Shown here piece by piece: positions 18,906-31,711 of a stretch of DNA of 64,000 nucleotides. A program made the translations under genes and the position numbers. Every line of letters starts with the position of its first letter. The first letter of the stretch is position 1. The notes beneath the pieces are model-generated. The model had not been told where the DNA came from. It searched no databases and worked only from the letters and a program-made list of their open reading frames with translations. Where the stretch lies: NCBI RefSeq assembly GCF_027923385.1, contig NZ_BSEC01000001.1:1562501-1626500 (forward strand), given 5' to 3'. The DNA is from Methylocystis echinoides. Its GTDB lineage: Bacteria > Pseudomonadota > Alphaproteobacteria > Rhizobiales > Beijerinckiaceae.

Positions 18906-19721
18906 ATGACCAAAGAACCCTCCACCTTCTCGACCGACTTCTTCATCGAAGCCGCCGAGCGCGACCCGGTCAAAGCCGCCCGCGACCCGGCGCGGCCGCT
19001 CCCGAAGCGCTTCTACATGGAGGCGACCATCGGCGACGCCGACGGCGGTTTCTCGATTCTGCTCGACGGCCGCCCGGTCAACACCCCCGCCAAGCGCCGG
19101 GTCATCGCGCCCTCCCGCGAACTGGCGGAGGCGCTCGCCGCTGAATGGGCGGCGCAGGGAGAGGTCGTCGACCCCTCGACCATGCCCTTGACGAAGCTGG
19201 TCAATTCAGCTCTCGACGGGGTTTCGCAAAACATGGCCGAGGTCGAGGCGGAGCTGGTCAAATACGCCGGCTCCGACATGATCTGCTACCGCGCCGGCGA
19301 GCCCGAGAGCCTCGTTGCGGCGCAGAGGGCCGCCTGGGACCCGCTGATCGCCTTCGCCCGCGACAAGCTCGGCGCAAGGCTCGCCCTCGCCGAGGGCGTC
19401 ATGTTCGCCGCCCAGCAGCAGGAATCGCTCGACGCCATGGCGGCCGCCGTCCGCGCCTTTGTCGGCGAGGGGCACGGGGCCGCCCTCCGCCTCGCGGCGC
19501 TGCATGTGATGACAACGCTCACCGGCTCGCTCGTTCTGGCGCTTGCTAAGGCGTTGAAAGAAATAGGCCTTGCGGAGGCCTGGGCGGCCGCCCATATTGA
19601 CGAGGACTTTCAGATGCGGACCTGGGGAGAGGACCCCGAGGCCCTGGCGCGCCGCGCGGCGCGCTTCAGCGAAATGTCGGCCGCGGCTTTCCTTTCCGAC
19701 CGCGTTTCGGCCCTTCGTTAA
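18906..19721 (+). CDS. ATP12-family F1-ATPase assembly chaperone
   Basis: A 271-residue protein with the ATP12 layout: an N-terminal segment with [29 protein letters not shown], the helical middle containing [28 protein letters not shown], and the C-terminal part with [19 protein letters not shown]. In mitochondria ATP12 binds the F1 alpha subunit and prevents aggregation; alphaproteobacteria carry the homologue. It is not next to atp genes here but lies immediately upstream of the nuo operon, 173 bases before nuoA. Confidence 0.9.
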   Translation: MTKEPSTFSTDFFIEAAERDPVKAARDPARPLPKRFYMEATIGDADGGFSILLDGRPVNTPAKRRVIAPSRELAEALAAEWAAQGEVVDPSTMPLTKLVNSALDGVSQNMAEVEAELVKYAGSDMICYRAGEPESLVAAQRAAWDPLIAFARDKLGARLALAEGVMFAAQQQESLDAMAAAVRAFVGEGHGAALRLAALHVMTTLTGSLVLALAKALKEIGLAEAWAAAHIDEDFQMRTWGEDPEALARRAARFSEMSAAAFLSDRVSALR

Positions 19722-19894
19722 CGCGCCGAAAGTGTGACCAAATCGCCCATAAGGCCGGCGGGGCCGTGGTTGTCTCTTGCTTTGCACAAGGGGCTTTGTT
19801 ACGGAACCCGCGGCCTGGAGCTTTTCCAACTTTCGAAGCTCCCGAGAATGCGGCCTTCGCCCCGCCGCAATGTCGGACCGACCGGACACGACCC

Positions 19895-20260
19895 ATGCCG
19901 ATGATGCTGGAACAATATCTGCCGCTGGTGATCTTCATCGCGCTCTCCGCGATCATCGCCGGCGCGCTGCTTGTCGCGCCCTTCCTGCTTGCCTTCAAGG
20001 CGCCGGACCCGGAGAAGCTCTCCGCCTATGAGTGCGGCTTCAACCCGTTCAACGATTCGCGCATGAAATTCGACGTGCGCTTCTATCTGGTGTCGCTGCT
20101 GTTCATCGTGTTCGACCTCGAAGTGGCCTTCCTCTTCCCCTGGGCCGTCGCCTTCAAGGACGCCGGGGCCTTCGGGTTCTGGTCGATGATGGTGTTCCTC
20201 GGCGTGCTGACCGTCGGCTTTGTCTATGAATGGCGCAAGGGCGCGCTGGAGTGGGATTGA
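19895..20260 (+). CDS. nuoA: NADH-quinone oxidoreductase subunit A
   Basis: A 121-residue membrane subunit of complex I with three hydrophobic helices and the conserved AYECGFNPF loop that lies near the quinone site, followed by [23 protein letters not shown]. The ATG at 19895 gives the usual length; the frame extends upstream to 19766 without conserved sequence. First gene of the nuo operon. Its stop overlaps the nuoB start by one base. Confidence 0.96.
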   Translation: MPMMLEQYLPLVIFIALSAIIAGALLVAPFLLAFKAPDPEKLSAYECGFNPFNDSRMKFDVRFYLVSLLFIVFDLEVAFLFPWAVAFKDAGAFGFWSMMVFLGVLTVGFVYEWRKGALEWD

Positions 20261-20823
20261 TGACGACGCTAATCGCTCCCCAACCCAAGGGCCTCATCGA
20301 TCCGCGCACCGGCAAGCCGGTGGGCTCGGACGATCCATTCTTCCTGCAGATCAACGAGGAACTGGCCGACAAGGGCTTCTTCGTCACGGCGACGGACGAC
20401 GTCATCAACTGGGCGCGCACCGGCTCGCTGATGTGGATGACCTTTGGCCTCGCCTGCTGCGCCGTGGAAATGATTCAGGCGGCCATGCCGCGCTACGATC
20501 TCGAGCGCTTCGGCTTCGCCCCGCGCGCCTCGCCGCGCCAGTCGGACTGCATCATCATCGCCGGCACGCTGACCAACAAGATGGCGCCGGCGCTGCGCAA
20601 GGTCTATGACCAGATGCCGGAGCCCCGCTACGTCATCTCCATGGGCTCCTGCGCCAATGGCGGCGGCTATTACCATTATTCCTATTCGGTGGTGCGCGGC
20701 TGCGACCGCGTGATTCCGGTCGACGTTTACGTGCCCGGCTGCCCGCCCTCCGCGGAGGCGCTGGTTTACGGCATGCTGCTGCTGCAGAAGAAGATCCGCC
20801 GCACCGGCACGATCGAGCGGTGA
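20260..20823 (+). CDS. nuoB: NADH-quinone oxidoreductase subunit B (N2 cluster)
   Basis: A 187-residue peripheral-arm subunit carrying the terminal [4Fe-4S] cluster N2 that reduces quinone. The four ligands are visible: tandem Cys66-Cys67 in LACCAVEM, Cys131 in [10 protein letters not shown] and Cys161 in [10 protein letters not shown]. The start overlaps the nuoA stop (TGATG). A 146-base gap holding a palindromic repeat separates it from nuoC, the largest gap within the operon. Confidence 0.97.
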   Translation: MTTLIAPQPKGLIDPRTGKPVGSDDPFFLQINEELADKGFFVTATDDVINWARTGSLMWMTFGLACCAVEMIQAAMPRYDLERFGFAPRASPRQSDCIIIAGTLTNKMAPALRKVYDQMPEPRYVISMGSCANGGGYYHYSYSVVRGCDRVIPVDVYVPGCPPSAEALVYGMLLLQKKIRRTGTIER

Positions 20824-20847
20824 TGAATGTCGCAATGGCGGGTCTCT

Positions 20848-20930
20848 CCGTCATTGCGAGAAGCGTAACGACGAAGCAATCCACTTGGGCCCCGCGGCTC
20901 TGGATTGCTTCGCTCCGCTCGCAATGACGG
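20848..20930. repeat. Palindromic repeat, family A, copy 1, inside the nuo operon
   Basis: A nested inverted repeat: outer arms CCGTCATTGCGAG (20848-20860) and CTCGCAATGACGG (20918-20930), inner arms CGAAGCAATCCA (20872-20883) and TGGATTGCTTCG (20901-20912). It sits between nuoB and nuoC and will be transcribed. A shortened second copy is at 37264. This sequence type is widespread in Hyphomicrobiales intergenic DNA. Confidence 0.85.
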
Positions 20931-20969
20931 CATTAATTCGGGCGCCTGCGCCCGGCGAATGGGGTTCGT

Positions 20970-21572
20970 ATGTCGGCTGAACTGGAAACTCTCGGCGCGC
21001 GGGTCAGCGGCGCCCTTCCCGGCGCGGTGACGGCGGTGAAGGTCGCTTATGGCGAACTCACGCTCACCGTGGCGCGCGACCGCTGGAGCGATGTCGCGAA
21101 ATATCTGCGCGATGATTCCGAGTGCCTCTTCGTCAACATCATCGACGTGACGGCCGCCGATTACCCGGAGCGCGACGAGCGTTTCGAGGTGGTGGCGCAT
21201 TTCCAGTCGCCCAAGCACAATCGCCGCATCCGCATCAAGACGCCGGCCGCCGAGGACACGCCGGTCGCCTCGCTGGTGCCGCTGTTTCCGGGCGCCGATT
21301 GGTACGAGCGCGAGACCTATGATCTCTTCGGCGTGATCTTCTCGGGTCACCCGGACCTGCGCCGCATCATGACCGACTACGGCTTCGAGGGTCATCCGCT
21401 GCGCAAGGACTTCCCCATGTCCGGCTTCGTCGAGGTTCGTTACGACGACGAGAAGAAGCGCGTCGTCTACGAGCCGGTTCGGCTCCAGCAGGAATACCGC
21501 AATTTCGATTTCCTCTCGCCGTGGGAGGGCGTGCAATACGACCTTCCGGGCGATGAGAAGGCGAGCAAGTGA
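20970..21572 (+). CDS. nuoC: NADH-quinone oxidoreductase subunit C
   Basis: A 200-residue peripheral-arm subunit (30-kDa type), separate from NuoD as in most alphaproteobacteria rather than fused. The signature region [39 protein letters not shown] is present (read as overlapping short motifs ERETYDLFG and GHPLRKDFP). It has no cofactor. The stop overlaps the nuoD GTG start (GTGA). Confidence 0.96.
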   Translation: MSAELETLGARVSGALPGAVTAVKVAYGELTLTVARDRWSDVAKYLRDDSECLFVNIIDVTAADYPERDERFEVVAHFQSPKHNRRIRIKTPAAEDTPVASLVPLFPGADWYERETYDLFGVIFSGHPDLRRIMTDYGFEGHPLRKDFPMSGFVEVRYDDEKKRVVYEPVRLQQEYRNFDFLSPWEGVQYDLPGDEKASK

Positions 21573-22801
21573 GCGCGGCGCAGATGAACGATCAAGCAAC
21601 CGCCCCCAAGCCCGACTCTCAGGGCCTGCGCAATTTCAACATCAACTTCGGCCCCCAGCATCCGGCGGCGCACGGCGTTCTGCGCCTGATCCTCGAGCTC
21701 GACGGCGAAGTCGTCGAGCGCGTCGATCCGCATGTCGGCTTCCTGCACCGCGGCACCGAGAAGCTGATGGAGGCGCGCACCTATCTGCAGAACGTGCCTT
21801 ATTTCGACCGGCTCGATTACTGCGCGCCGATGAATCAGGAGCACGCCTTCTGTCTCGCCATCGAGCGCCTGCTGGGCATCGAGGTTCCGCGCCGCGCCCA
21901 GCTCATCCGCGTGCTTTACGCCGAGATCGGCCGTCTGCTCTCGCATCTGCTCAACGTCACGTCTCAGGCGATGGACGTCGGCGCGCTCACGCCGCCGCTG
22001 TGGGGCTATGAAGAGCGTGAAAAGCTCATGGTGTTCTACGAGCGCGCTTCCGGCGCCCGCATGCACGCCAACTACTTCCGTCCGGGCGGCGTCGGCCGCG
22101 ACCTGCCGGACCAGCTCGTCGAGGACATCGGCGCCTTCTGCGATCCCTTCCTGAAGGTCTGCGACGATCTCGAAGCGCTGTTCATCGAGAACCGCATCTT
22201 CAAGCAGCGTAACGTCGACATTGGCGTGATTTCGCTCGAGGACGCGTGGAAGTGGGGTTATTCCGGCGTCATGGTGCGCGGCTCCGGCGCGGCCTGGGAT
22301 CTGCGCAAGGCGCAGCCCTATGAGTGCTACGAGGAGATGGAATTCGACATCCCCGTCGGCAAGAACGGCGACTGCTACGACCGCGCGGTGATCCGCATGG
22401 AAGAGATGCGCCAGTCGACCTACATCATGAAGCAGTGCGTCGAGAAGCTGCTGCGCGCCGACGGCCGTGGCCCCGTGCTGACGCCCAATCACAAGATCAC
22501 CCAGCCCTCGCGCGGCGAGATGAAGCGCTCGATGGAAGCGCTCATCCAGCACTTCAAGCTCTTCACCGAGGGCTTCCATGTGCCGGCCGGCGAGGTTTAT
22601 GCGGCGGTCGAGGCGCCCAAGGGCGAATTCGGCGTCTATCTCGTGTCCGACGGCGGCGACAAGCCGTATCGCTGCAAGATCCGCGCGCCGGGCTTCATCC
22701 ATCTGTCGTCCATGGATTTCCTGTGCAAGGGCCACATGCTCGCCGACGTCTCGGCGATCCTTGGCTCGCTCGATATCGTCTTCGGGGAGGTCGATCGCTA
22801 A
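21569..22801 (+). CDS. nuoD: NADH-quinone oxidoreductase subunit D
   Basis: A 410-residue 49-kDa-type subunit that with NuoB forms the quinone-binding cavity. GPQHPAAHG near residue 33, HRGTEK near 64 and the C-terminal GEVDR are family hallmarks. GTG at 21569 is coupled to the nuoC stop; ATG at 21584 (MNDQAT) is an alternative start losing five residues. The stop overlaps the nuoE ATG by one base. Confidence 0.97.
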   Translation: MSAAQMNDQATAPKPDSQGLRNFNINFGPQHPAAHGVLRLILELDGEVVERVDPHVGFLHRGTEKLMEARTYLQNVPYFDRLDYCAPMNQEHAFCLAIERLLGIEVPRRAQLIRVLYAEIGRLLSHLLNVTSQAMDVGALTPPLWGYEEREKLMVFYERASGARMHANYFRPGGVGRDLPDQLVEDIGAFCDPFLKVCDDLEALFIENRIFKQRNVDIGVISLEDAWKWGYSGVMVRGSGAAWDLRKAQPYECYEEMEFDIPVGKNGDCYDRAVIRMEEMRQSTYIMKQCVEKLLRADGRGPVLTPNHKITQPSRGEMKRSMEALIQHFKLFTEGFHVPAGEVYAAVEAPKGEFGVYLVSDGGDKPYRCKIRAPGFIHLSSMDFLCKGHMLADVSAILGSLDIVFGEVDR

Positions 22802-23409
22802 TGTCCGTCCGTCGTCTCGCCGAGAAACAGCCCGAGAGCTTCGACTTCACGCCTGCCAACAAGGCGTGGCTGGAAAAGCAGATCGCCAAATATCCCGACG
22901 GCCGTCAGGCCTCGGCCGTCGTGCCTGCCCTTTGGCAGGCGCAGAAGCAGAATGACTACTGGCTCCCGCAGGCCGCGATCGAGAAGGTCGCCGAAATGCT
23001 GGGCATGCCGAAGATTCGCGTCCTCGAAGTCGCGACCTTCTACACCATGTTCAATCTGGAGCCGGTCGGTAAGTATTACGTCCAGCTCTGCGGCACGACG
23101 CCCTGCATGCTCAGCGGCTCCGACGACCTCATCAAGGTGCTGGAGCGCCGTGTCGGCCCGCAGCGCAAGGTGACGGCGGACGGCCTGTTCTCCTGGCTCG
23201 AGGTCGAATGCCTCGGCGCCTGCTGCAACGCGCCGATGGTGCAGATCAACGATGATTATTACGAGGACCTCACGGCCGAGAATTTCGAGAAGCTGCTCGA
23301 CGATCTCGCCGCCGGGCGTCCGGTGAAGACCGGCTCGCAGAAGGGTCGCGTCTCGTCCGAGCCCGAGGGCGGGCTGACGAGCCTGACTTCGCTCTACGGT
23401 CAGAAGTAA
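22801..23409 (+). CDS. nuoE: NADH-quinone oxidoreductase subunit E
   Basis: A 202-residue subunit of the NADH dehydrogenase module with a thioredoxin-like [2Fe-2S] domain (cluster N1a). Ligands are Cys97 and Cys102 (CGTTPCM) and Cys137 and Cys141 (CLGACC). The C-terminal 35 residues (PVKTGSQKGR onward) extend beyond the shorter bacterial forms, as in other alphaproteobacteria and mitochondria. Starts on the nuoD stop. Confidence 0.96.
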   Translation: MSVRRLAEKQPESFDFTPANKAWLEKQIAKYPDGRQASAVVPALWQAQKQNDYWLPQAAIEKVAEMLGMPKIRVLEVATFYTMFNLEPVGKYYVQLCGTTPCMLSGSDDLIKVLERRVGPQRKVTADGLFSWLEVECLGACCNAPMVQINDDYYEDLTAENFEKLLDDLAAGRPVKTGSQKGRVSSEPEGGLTSLTSLYGQK

Positions 23410-23420
23410 CGGAGTTCGCC

Positions 23421-23675
23421 ATGACCGAAGTCACGAACGAACTGATCTACGAGGTGCTGAAGGCGATGCAGGCGCGCCTCGGCAACATCGAGGAGTCCAT
23501 GCGTGAAGCGCGTGGCGAGGTCAGGGCGTTGCGTTCGGCCATTTCGGCGATCGACAATCGCATGGGCGCGTTTCATATGGATCTCGCCAATCTTTACGAG
23601 GCCTCTGGCGCGATGGAAGGACGTATGTCCCGCATCGAGCGACGCCTTGAAATCATCGATACGCCGAACGCGTAA
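23421..23675 (+). CDS. Small coiled-coil protein encoded between nuoE and nuoF
   Basis: An 84-residue protein that is helical almost throughout, with heptad-like spacing from about residue 8 to 78 (AMQARLGNIEESM, VRALRSAISAIDNRM, MSRIERRLEIID). It is not one of the 14 core complex I subunits. It has no signal peptide or membrane helix, so it should be cytosolic. GGAG lies seven bases before the ATG, and the spacing to nuoE (11 bases) and nuoF (9 bases) indicates operon membership. Function is unknown; an accessory or assembly role in complex I is only an inference from position. Confidence 0.7.
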   Translation: MTEVTNELIYEVLKAMQARLGNIEESMREARGEVRALRSAISAIDNRMGAFHMDLANLYEASGAMEGRMSRIERRLEIIDTPNA

Positions 23676-23684
23676 GGACGGATC

Positions 23685-24989
23685 ATGCTCTCCGACGCAG
23701 ATCGCATTTTTACAAACCTCTACGGCATCGGCGACCGGTCGCTGGCCGGCGCCCGCGCGCGCGGGCAGTGGGACAACACCAAGGCCCTGCTGGCCCGGGG
23801 CCGCGACAAGATCATCGAGGAAGTGAAGGCCTCCGGCCTGCGTGGCCGCGGCGGCGCGGGCTTCTCGACGGGCCTGAAGTGGTCCTTCATGCCGAAGGAA
23901 GTGGACCCGAAGCGTCCGCACTACCTCGTCATCAACGCGGACGAATCCGAGCCCGGCACCTGCAAAGACCGCGAGATCATGCGCAATGACCCGCATACGC
24001 TGGTCGAGGGCGCCATGGTCGCGAGCTTCGCCATGGGCGCGCACGCCTGCTACATTTATGTGCGCGGCGAGTTCATTGCAGAGCGCATTGCGCTGCAGAA
24101 GGCCGTGGACGAGGCCTATGAGGCCAATCTCATCGGCAAGAACAACATCCACGGCTATCCCTTCGATCTCTACGTGCACCACGGCGCCGGCGCTTACATC
24201 TGCGGCGAAGAGACTGCGCTGATCGAGAGCTTAGAGGGCAAGAAGGGCATGCCGCGCCTGAAGCCGCCGTTCCCGGCCAATGTCGGTCTCTATGGCTGCC
24301 CGACGACGGTCAACAACGTCGAGTCGATCGCGGTTGTTCCGACGATCCTGCGTCGTGGCGCGAGCTGGTTCGCCGGCATCGGCAAGCCGAACAACACCGG
24401 CACCAAGCTGTTTTCGATCTCCGGCCACGTCAACCGGCCGTGCAATGTCGAAGAAGCCATGTCGATCCCCTTCCGCGAGCTGATCGACCGCCATTGCGGC
24501 GGCGTTCGCGGCGGCTGGGACAATCTGCTGGCGGTCATTCCCGGCGGATCGTCGGTGCGCTGCGTGCCGTCGCATGAGATCATCGACTGCCCGATGGATT
24601 TCGACAGCCTCGTCAAGCTCGGCTCGGGCCTCGGCACGGCGGCGGTGATCGTGATGGATAAGTCCACCGACATCATCCGCGCCATCGCCCGCCTCGCCTA
24701 TTTCTACAAGCACGAGAGCTGCGGCCAGTGCACGCCCTGTCGCGAAGGCACGGGCTGGATGTATCGCGTCGTGCAGCGCATGGTCGAAGGCCGCGCGCAC
24801 AAGAAAGAGATCGATATGCTCTTCGACGTGTCGAAGCAGATCGAAGGCCACACCATCTGCGCGCTCGGCGACGCGGCGGCCTGGCCGATCCAGGGCCTCA
24901 TTACCCATTACCGTGACGTGATCGAGCAGCGCATCGATCAATACACGGCCAATCCGCACCCCGAGCCCGTGCGCGAGGCGGCGGAGTGA
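23685..24989 (+). CDS. nuoF: NADH-quinone oxidoreductase subunit F (NADH and FMN site)
   Basis: A 434-residue subunit that oxidises NADH. The glycine-rich [13 protein letters not shown] motif near residue 60 binds NADH/FMN, and the N3 [4Fe-4S] cluster is held by Cys346, Cys349 and Cys352 (CGQCTPC) plus a later Cys in HTICALGD. Length is normal. It is followed by a 12-codon reading frame that ends on the nuoG start. Confidence 0.97.
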   Translation: MLSDADRIFTNLYGIGDRSLAGARARGQWDNTKALLARGRDKIIEEVKASGLRGRGGAGFSTGLKWSFMPKEVDPKRPHYLVINADESEPGTCKDREIMRNDPHTLVEGAMVASFAMGAHACYIYVRGEFIAERIALQKAVDEAYEANLIGKNNIHGYPFDLYVHHGAGAYICGEETALIESLEGKKGMPRLKPPFPANVGLYGCPTTVNNVESIAVVPTILRRGASWFAGIGKPNNTGTKLFSISGHVNRPCNVEEAMSIPFRELIDRHCGGVRGGWDNLLAVIPGGSSVRCVPSHEIIDCPMDFDSLVKLGSGLGTAAVIVMDKSTDIIRAIARLAYFYKHESCGQCTPCREGTGWMYRVVQRMVEGRAHKKEIDMLFDVSKQIEGHTICALGDAAAWPIQGLITHYRDVIEQRIDQYTANPHPEPVREAAE

Positions 24990-24991
24990 TC

Positions 24992-25030
24992 ATGAACAAG
25001 CGCGTTGCGACTTCGGAGAGAGCGAAGTGA
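24992..25030 (+). CDS. Twelve-codon frame linking nuoF and nuoG
   Basis: ATG at 24992 begins two bases after the nuoF stop and encodes [12 protein letters not shown], ending in TGA that overlaps the nuoG GTG start as GTGA. Its Shine-Dalgarno would be GGAG inside the end of nuoF. The frame may serve to keep ribosomes moving across the 37-base gap into nuoG rather than to make a functional peptide. It could equally be chance. Confidence 0.3.
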   Translation: MNKRVATSERAK

Positions 25031-27087
25031 CCAAGATTCTCGTCGATGGCGTCGAAGTTGACGTGCCGGCCGAATTCACGCTGCTCCAGGCGTGCGAGGA
25101 GGCGGGCGCCGAGGTGCCGCGCTTCTGCTATCATGAGCGCCTGTCCATCGCCGGCAATTGCCGCATGTGCCTCGTCGAGGTGAAGGGCGGGCCGCCGAAG
25201 CCGACCGCGTCCTGCGCGATGTCGGTGCGGGATCTGCGTCCGGGCCCGAACGGCGCCCCGCCGGAGGTGCTGACCAAGTCGCCGATGGTGAAGAAGGCGC
25301 GCGAAGGCGTGCTGGAGTTCCAGCTCATCAACCATCCGCTCGACTGCCCGATCTGCGATCAGGGCGGCGAATGCGATCTGCAGGACCAGGCGCTCGCCTA
25401 TGGCGCCGGCAAGTCGCGCTATACGGAAGACAAGCACGCCGTCGAGAACAAATACATCGGCCCGCTGGTGAAGACCGAGATGACGCGCTGCATTCACTGC
25501 ACGCGCTGCGTCCGTTTCACGGCCGAGGTCGCCGGCACGAGCGACATGGGCGCCATCGGCCGCGGCGAGGACATGGAGATCACCACCTATCTGCAAACCG
25601 CGATGGTGAGCGAGTTGCAGGGCTGCGTGTCGGATCTCTGCCCGGTCGGCGCGCTGTTGCCCAAGCCGCAGAATTTCCGCGCCCGCCCGTGGGAATATCA
25701 GAAGACCGACTCGATCGACGTCACCGATGCGCTCGGCTCCAACATCCGCGTCGACTCGCGTGGCCGGGAAGTCATCCGCATTCTCCCGCGCATCAACGAC
25801 CTCGTGAACGAGGAGTGGATTTCGGACAAGACGCGTCAGGTCGTCGACGGTCTCAAGACCCAGCGTCTCGATCGCCCCTATGTGCGCGAGAACGGCCGGC
25901 TCCGTCCGGCTTCCTGGCAGGAGGCTTTCGAGGCGATCGCCGCCAAGCGCAAGGCGACCGCGCCGGCGCGCACGGGCGCCCTCGTCGGCGACCTCGCCGC
26001 CGTTGAGGAAATCTACGCGCTGAAGCTGCTGATGCAGCAGCTCGGCGCGCCGAACGTCGATTGCCGTCAGGACGGCGTCAAGCTCGATCCCGCTTTCGGC
26101 CGCGCCTCCTATCTGTTCAACGCGACCGTCGCCGGCATTGAGAAGGCCGACGCGCTGCTGATCGTCGGCTCGAATCCGCGCAAGGAATCGCCCGTTCTCA
26201 ACGCGCGCATCCGCAAGCGCTGGCTCAAGGGCGACTTCAAGGTTTCGCTGGTCGGCGAAAAGGCCGATCTGACATATGACTACGACTACCTTGGCGCGGG
26301 CCCGGATTCGCTGCTGCGCTTCATTCAGGACAGCAAGCCGGTCGGCAAGCTGCTGGTGATCGTCGGGCAGGGCGCGCTGTCGCGTCCGGACGGCGACGCC
26401 GTTCTCGCGCTCGCCGCGCAGGCGGCGCAGAAGCTCGGCGGCGTCAGCGAGGGCTGGAACGGTTTCTCGGTCCTGCACACGGCGGCCGCCCGCGTCGGTG
26501 CGCTCGACCTCGGCTTCACGCCGGCGGCGGGAGGACTCGACGCGCAGAACATGGCGAAGGCCGGCGCGCTCGACCTCATCTTCAACCTCGGCGCCGACGA
26601 GATCGACATCGCGCCGGGCGCCTTCGTCGTCTACATCGGCACGCATGGCGATCGCGGCGCGCATCGCGCGGATGTGATCTTGCCGGGCGCGGCCTATACC
26701 GAGAAATCGGGCCTCTATGTCAACACCGAAGGCCGGGTTCAGCTCGCGTCGCGCGTCGTCTTCCCGCCGGGCGAGGCCCGCGAGGACTGGGCGATCCTGC
26801 GCGCCCTGTCGGCGGTGGTCGGCCAGCCGCTGGCCTTCGACTCGCTCGCCGAACTGCGCAAGAAGCTCGTCGCCGAGCATCCGCATTTAGCCCGCATCGA
26901 CCATATCGAAGCGGGGCAGGGGAGCGACATCGGCAAGCTGGCCAATCATCCGGCGGTCGCCATGAAGGACGCTTTCGTCCCGGCGATTTCCGATTTCTAT
27001 CTCACCAATCCGATCGCGCGCGCCTCGGCGGTCATGGCGGAATGCTCGGCCCTTTCGCAGGGCCGGCTGAAGCAGGCGGCGGAATAG
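25027..27087 (+). CDS. nuoG: NADH-quinone oxidoreductase subunit G
   Basis: A 686-residue iron-sulfur subunit of the electron-input module. The N-terminal ferredoxin-like domain has [15 protein letters not shown] ligands for the [2Fe-2S] cluster. [17 protein letters not shown] and then [10 protein letters not shown] provide the following [4Fe-4S] ligands, with another set at CVSDLCPVG. The C-terminal molybdopterin-oxidoreductase-like domain is catalytically dead in this family. GTG start with GAGAG just upstream; overlap with the short upstream frame suggests translational coupling. Confidence 0.96.
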   Translation: MTKILVDGVEVDVPAEFTLLQACEEAGAEVPRFCYHERLSIAGNCRMCLVEVKGGPPKPTASCAMSVRDLRPGPNGAPPEVLTKSPMVKKAREGVLEFQLINHPLDCPICDQGGECDLQDQALAYGAGKSRYTEDKHAVENKYIGPLVKTEMTRCIHCTRCVRFTAEVAGTSDMGAIGRGEDMEITTYLQTAMVSELQGCVSDLCPVGALLPKPQNFRARPWEYQKTDSIDVTDALGSNIRVDSRGREVIRILPRINDLVNEEWISDKTRQVVDGLKTQRLDRPYVRENGRLRPASWQEAFEAIAAKRKATAPARTGALVGDLAAVEEIYALKLLMQQLGAPNVDCRQDGVKLDPAFGRASYLFNATVAGIEKADALLIVGSNPRKESPVLNARIRKRWLKGDFKVSLVGEKADLTYDYDYLGAGPDSLLRFIQDSKPVGKLLVIVGQGALSRPDGDAVLALAAQAAQKLGGVSEGWNGFSVLHTAAARVGALDLGFTPAAGGLDAQNMAKAGALDLIFNLGADEIDIAPGAFVVYIGTHGDRGAHRADVILPGAAYTEKSGLYVNTEGRVQLASRVVFPPGEAREDWAILRALSAVVGQPLAFDSLAELRKKLVAEHPHLARIDHIEAGQGSDIGKLANHPAVAMKDAFVPAISDFYLTNPIARASAVMAECSALSQGRLKQAAE

Positions 27088-27097
27088 GAGCGACGAC

Positions 27098-28144
27098 GTG
27101 TCTGAAGGCTGGAACGCAATTACTGCCTATCTCGCGGATAGCCCCGTTCTGCTCGCCCTCATCAAGAGCGTGCTGATTTCGGTCGTGCTGCTGATCTATG
27201 TGGCTTACGTCATTCTGGCGGACCGCAAGATCTGGGCGGCCGTGCAGCTGCGCCGCGGCCCGAACGTGGTCGGCCCCTGGGGCCTGCTGCAGAGTTTCGC
27301 GGACTTCATCAAATTCGCGCTCAAGGAGCCGGTGATTCCGGATACCGCCAACAAGGGCGTCTTCCTGTTTGCGCCCTTCATCATGGCGACTCTCTCCATC
27401 GCCGCTTGGGCGGTGGTGCCGGTTTCCGACGGCGGCTGGGTCGTCGGCGACATCAATGTCGGCATTCTCTATATCTTTGCGCTGTCGTCGCTCGGCGTTT
27501 ACGGCGTGATCATGGGCGGCTGGGCGTCGAACTCGAAATATCCTTTCCTCTCGGCGCTGCGCTCGGCGGCGCAGATGGTGTCCTATGAAGTCTCCATCGG
27601 CTTCGTCATCATCACCGTGCTGCTCTGCGCCGGCTCGCTGAATCTGACGGAAATCGTCCGCGCGCAGGATACGCCCTACGGCATGGCCGGCTGGTACTGG
27701 CTGCGCCTGTTCCCGATGTTCGTGATCTTCTTCGTCTCGGCGCTGGCCGAAACGAACCGTCCGCCCTTTGATCTGGTCGAGGCCGAGTCCGAACTCGTCG
27801 CCGGCTTCATGATCGAATATTCGGCGACGCCCTATGTGCTGTTCATGCTCGCCGAATATGTGGCGATCGTGACCATGTGCGCGCTGCTGACCATCCTGTT
27901 CTTCGGCGGCTGGCTGCCGCCGGCCAATATCGCGCCCTTCACCTGGGTGCCGGGGGTAATCTGGTTCATCCTCAAGGTCAGCTTCTTCTTCTTCTTCTTC
28001 GCCATGGTGAAGGCGTTCGTGCCGCGTTACCGGTACGATCAGCTGATGCGTCTGGGCTGGAAAGTCTTCCTGCCGATTTCGCTCGTCATGGTCGTCATCG
28101 TCGCCGCCGTGCTGCAATTCGGCGGCGGCGCAATCGCGAGCTAA
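27098..28144 (+). CDS. nuoH: NADH-quinone oxidoreductase subunit H
   Basis: A 348-residue membrane subunit with about eight helices, positioned at the junction of the two arms beside the quinone cavity. The conserved cytosolic loops are present: [11 protein letters not shown] near residue 50 and [21 protein letters not shown] (seen as [10 protein letters not shown] and EAESELVAG) near 215. Starts with GTG ten bases after nuoG. Confidence 0.97.
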   Translation: MSEGWNAITAYLADSPVLLALIKSVLISVVLLIYVAYVILADRKIWAAVQLRRGPNVVGPWGLLQSFADFIKFALKEPVIPDTANKGVFLFAPFIMATLSIAAWAVVPVSDGGWVVGDINVGILYIFALSSLGVYGVIMGGWASNSKYPFLSALRSAAQMVSYEVSIGFVIITVLLCAGSLNLTEIVRAQDTPYGMAGWYWLRLFPMFVIFFVSALAETNRPPFDLVEAESELVAGFMIEYSATPYVLFMLAEYVAIVTMCALLTILFFGGWLPPANIAPFTWVPGVIWFILKVSFFFFFFAMVKAFVPRYRYDQLMRLGWKVFLPISLVMVVIVAAVLQFGGGAIAS

Positions 28145-28153
28145 GGGCCCGTC

Positions 28154-28642
28154 ATGAGACTAGACCAAGCCGCAAAGTCGCTTTTCCTGTCGGAGTTCGT
28201 CGGCGCGTTCCTGCTGTCGATGCGCTACTTCTTCAAGCCTAAGGCGACGCTGAACTATCCGCATGAGCGCAACCCGCAGTCGCCGCGCTTCCGCGGCGAG
28301 CATGCGCTGCGCCGCTACCCGAACGGCGAGGAGCGCTGCATCGCCTGCAAGCTCTGCGAGGCGATCTGCCCCGCGCAGGCCATCACCATCGAGGCCGGCC
28401 CGCGCCGCAACGACGGCACCCGCCGCACGACGCGCTACGACATCGACATGGTGAAGTGCATCTATTGCGGCTTCTGCCAGGAGGCCTGCCCGGTCGACGC
28501 AATCGTCGAGGGGCCGAACCAGGAATTCGCGACGGAAACGCGCGAGGAGCTCTACTACACGAAGGAGCGCCTGCTCGAGAACGGCGCCCGCTGGGAACGC
28601 GAGATCGCGCGCAACATCGCGCTGGATTCGCCCTACCGGTAA
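28154..28642 (+). CDS. nuoI: NADH-quinone oxidoreductase subunit I
   Basis: A 162-residue ferredoxin-type subunit with clusters N6a and N6b. Two CxxCxxCxxxCP motifs are present: [12 protein letters not shown] near residue 61 and [12 protein letters not shown] near 100. A short N-terminal amphipathic region precedes them. Nine bases separate it from nuoH and 55 from nuoJ. Confidence 0.97.
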   Translation: MRLDQAAKSLFLSEFVGAFLLSMRYFFKPKATLNYPHERNPQSPRFRGEHALRRYPNGEERCIACKLCEAICPAQAITIEAGPRRNDGTRRTTRYDIDMVKCIYCGFCQEACPVDAIVEGPNQEFATETREELYYTKERLLENGARWEREIARNIALDSPYR

Positions 28643-28697
28643 GAACTGAACGCGAGGCGCGGCGCAGGCCGCGCGCTCTTCACGAGAGGATGAGGCC

Positions 28698-29300
28698 GTG
28701 GCGGCTGTATTTTTCTACATCTTCGCGACGATCATGATCGCATCGGCCTGCGTGGTGATCTTCGCCCGCAATCCGGTGCATTCCGTGCTGTTTCTCATCC
28801 TCGCCTTCTGCAATGGCGCGGGCCTCTTCCTGCTGCAGGGCGCCGAATTCCTGGCGATGATCCTGATTGTCGTCTATGTCGGCGCGGTGGCGGTGCTCTT
28901 CCTCTTCGTCGTGATGATGCTCGACGTCGATTTCGCGGAACTCAAGCAGGGCTTCGCCAAATATCTGCCGGTCAGCGTGGCGGTCGGCGTCGTGGTGCTG
29001 GCGGAGCTCGGCATGGTGGCGCTGGGCTGGCAGCCGTCGGAGGCCTCGAAGAACCTGCTCGAAACGCCGATCCCGACGACGGTGTCCAACACGGCGGCGC
29101 TCGGCCAGGTGCTCTATACGAAATATGTGATCTTCTTCCAGGCGTCGGCGCTGGTGCTGCTCACCGCCATGATCGGCGCGATCGTGCTGACGCTGCATCA
29201 CAAGCCCAACGTCAAGCGTCAGAAGATCGAGGAACAGAACGCGCGCAACGCCAAGAACGTGATCGAAGTCAAAAAGGTCCCGTTCCGGACCGGCGTTTAA
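28698..29300 (+). CDS. nuoJ: NADH-quinone oxidoreductase subunit J
   Basis: A 200-residue membrane subunit with five hydrophobic helices, including the conserved EFLAMILIVVYVGAVAVLFLF helix that shows the pi-bulge region (given as VVYVGAVAVLFLF) and contributes to the proton path. The C-terminal 40 residues are charged and cytosolic. GTG start with GAGAGGATGAG shortly upstream. Confidence 0.96.
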   Translation: MAAVFFYIFATIMIASACVVIFARNPVHSVLFLILAFCNGAGLFLLQGAEFLAMILIVVYVGAVAVLFLFVVMMLDVDFAELKQGFAKYLPVSVAVGVVVLAELGMVALGWQPSEASKNLLETPIPTTVSNTAALGQVLYTKYVIFFQASALVLLTAMIGAIVLTLHHKPNVKRQKIEEQNARNAKNVIEVKKVPFRTGV

Positions 29301-29312
29301 CGAGGCAGCCCC

Positions 29313-29624
29313 ATGATGACCATCGGCCTTACGCATTACCTCGTCGTCGCCGCGATCCTGTTCACGCTCGGCGTCGCGGGCATCATCCTCAACCGCAAGA
29401 ACATCATCGTCATTTTGATGTCGGTCGAGCTGATCCTGCTCTCCGTGAACCTTAATTTCGTCGCCTTCTCGCATGAGCTCGGCGACCTTGTCGGTCAGGT
29501 GTTCGCGCTCTTCGTGCTCACCGTGGCGGCGGCGGAGGCCGCGATCGGCCTCGCCATTCTCGTCGCCTTCTATCGCAACCGCGGCACCATCGCGGTCGAA
29601 GACATTAATTCCTTGAAGGGCTGA
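29313..29624 (+). CDS. nuoK: NADH-quinone oxidoreductase subunit K
   Basis: A 103-residue three-helix membrane subunit. The buried glutamates of the proton channel are recognisable in [18 protein letters not shown] and in [15 protein letters not shown]. Two adjacent ATG codons (29313, 29316) could start it. It lies 12 bases after nuoJ and eight before nuoL. Confidence 0.96.
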   Translation: MMTIGLTHYLVVAAILFTLGVAGIILNRKNIIVILMSVELILLSVNLNFVAFSHELGDLVGQVFALFVLTVAAAEAAIGLAILVAFYRNRGTIAVEDINSLKG

Positions 29625-29632
29625 TCACCGCG

Positions 29633-31710
<2,078 letters not shown>

Positions 31711-31711
<1 letters not shown>

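Noticed and set aside
24901..26886. A 661-codon minus-strand frame opposite nuoG
   Set aside because: Antisense to nuoG with its iron-sulfur motifs; no independent evidence.
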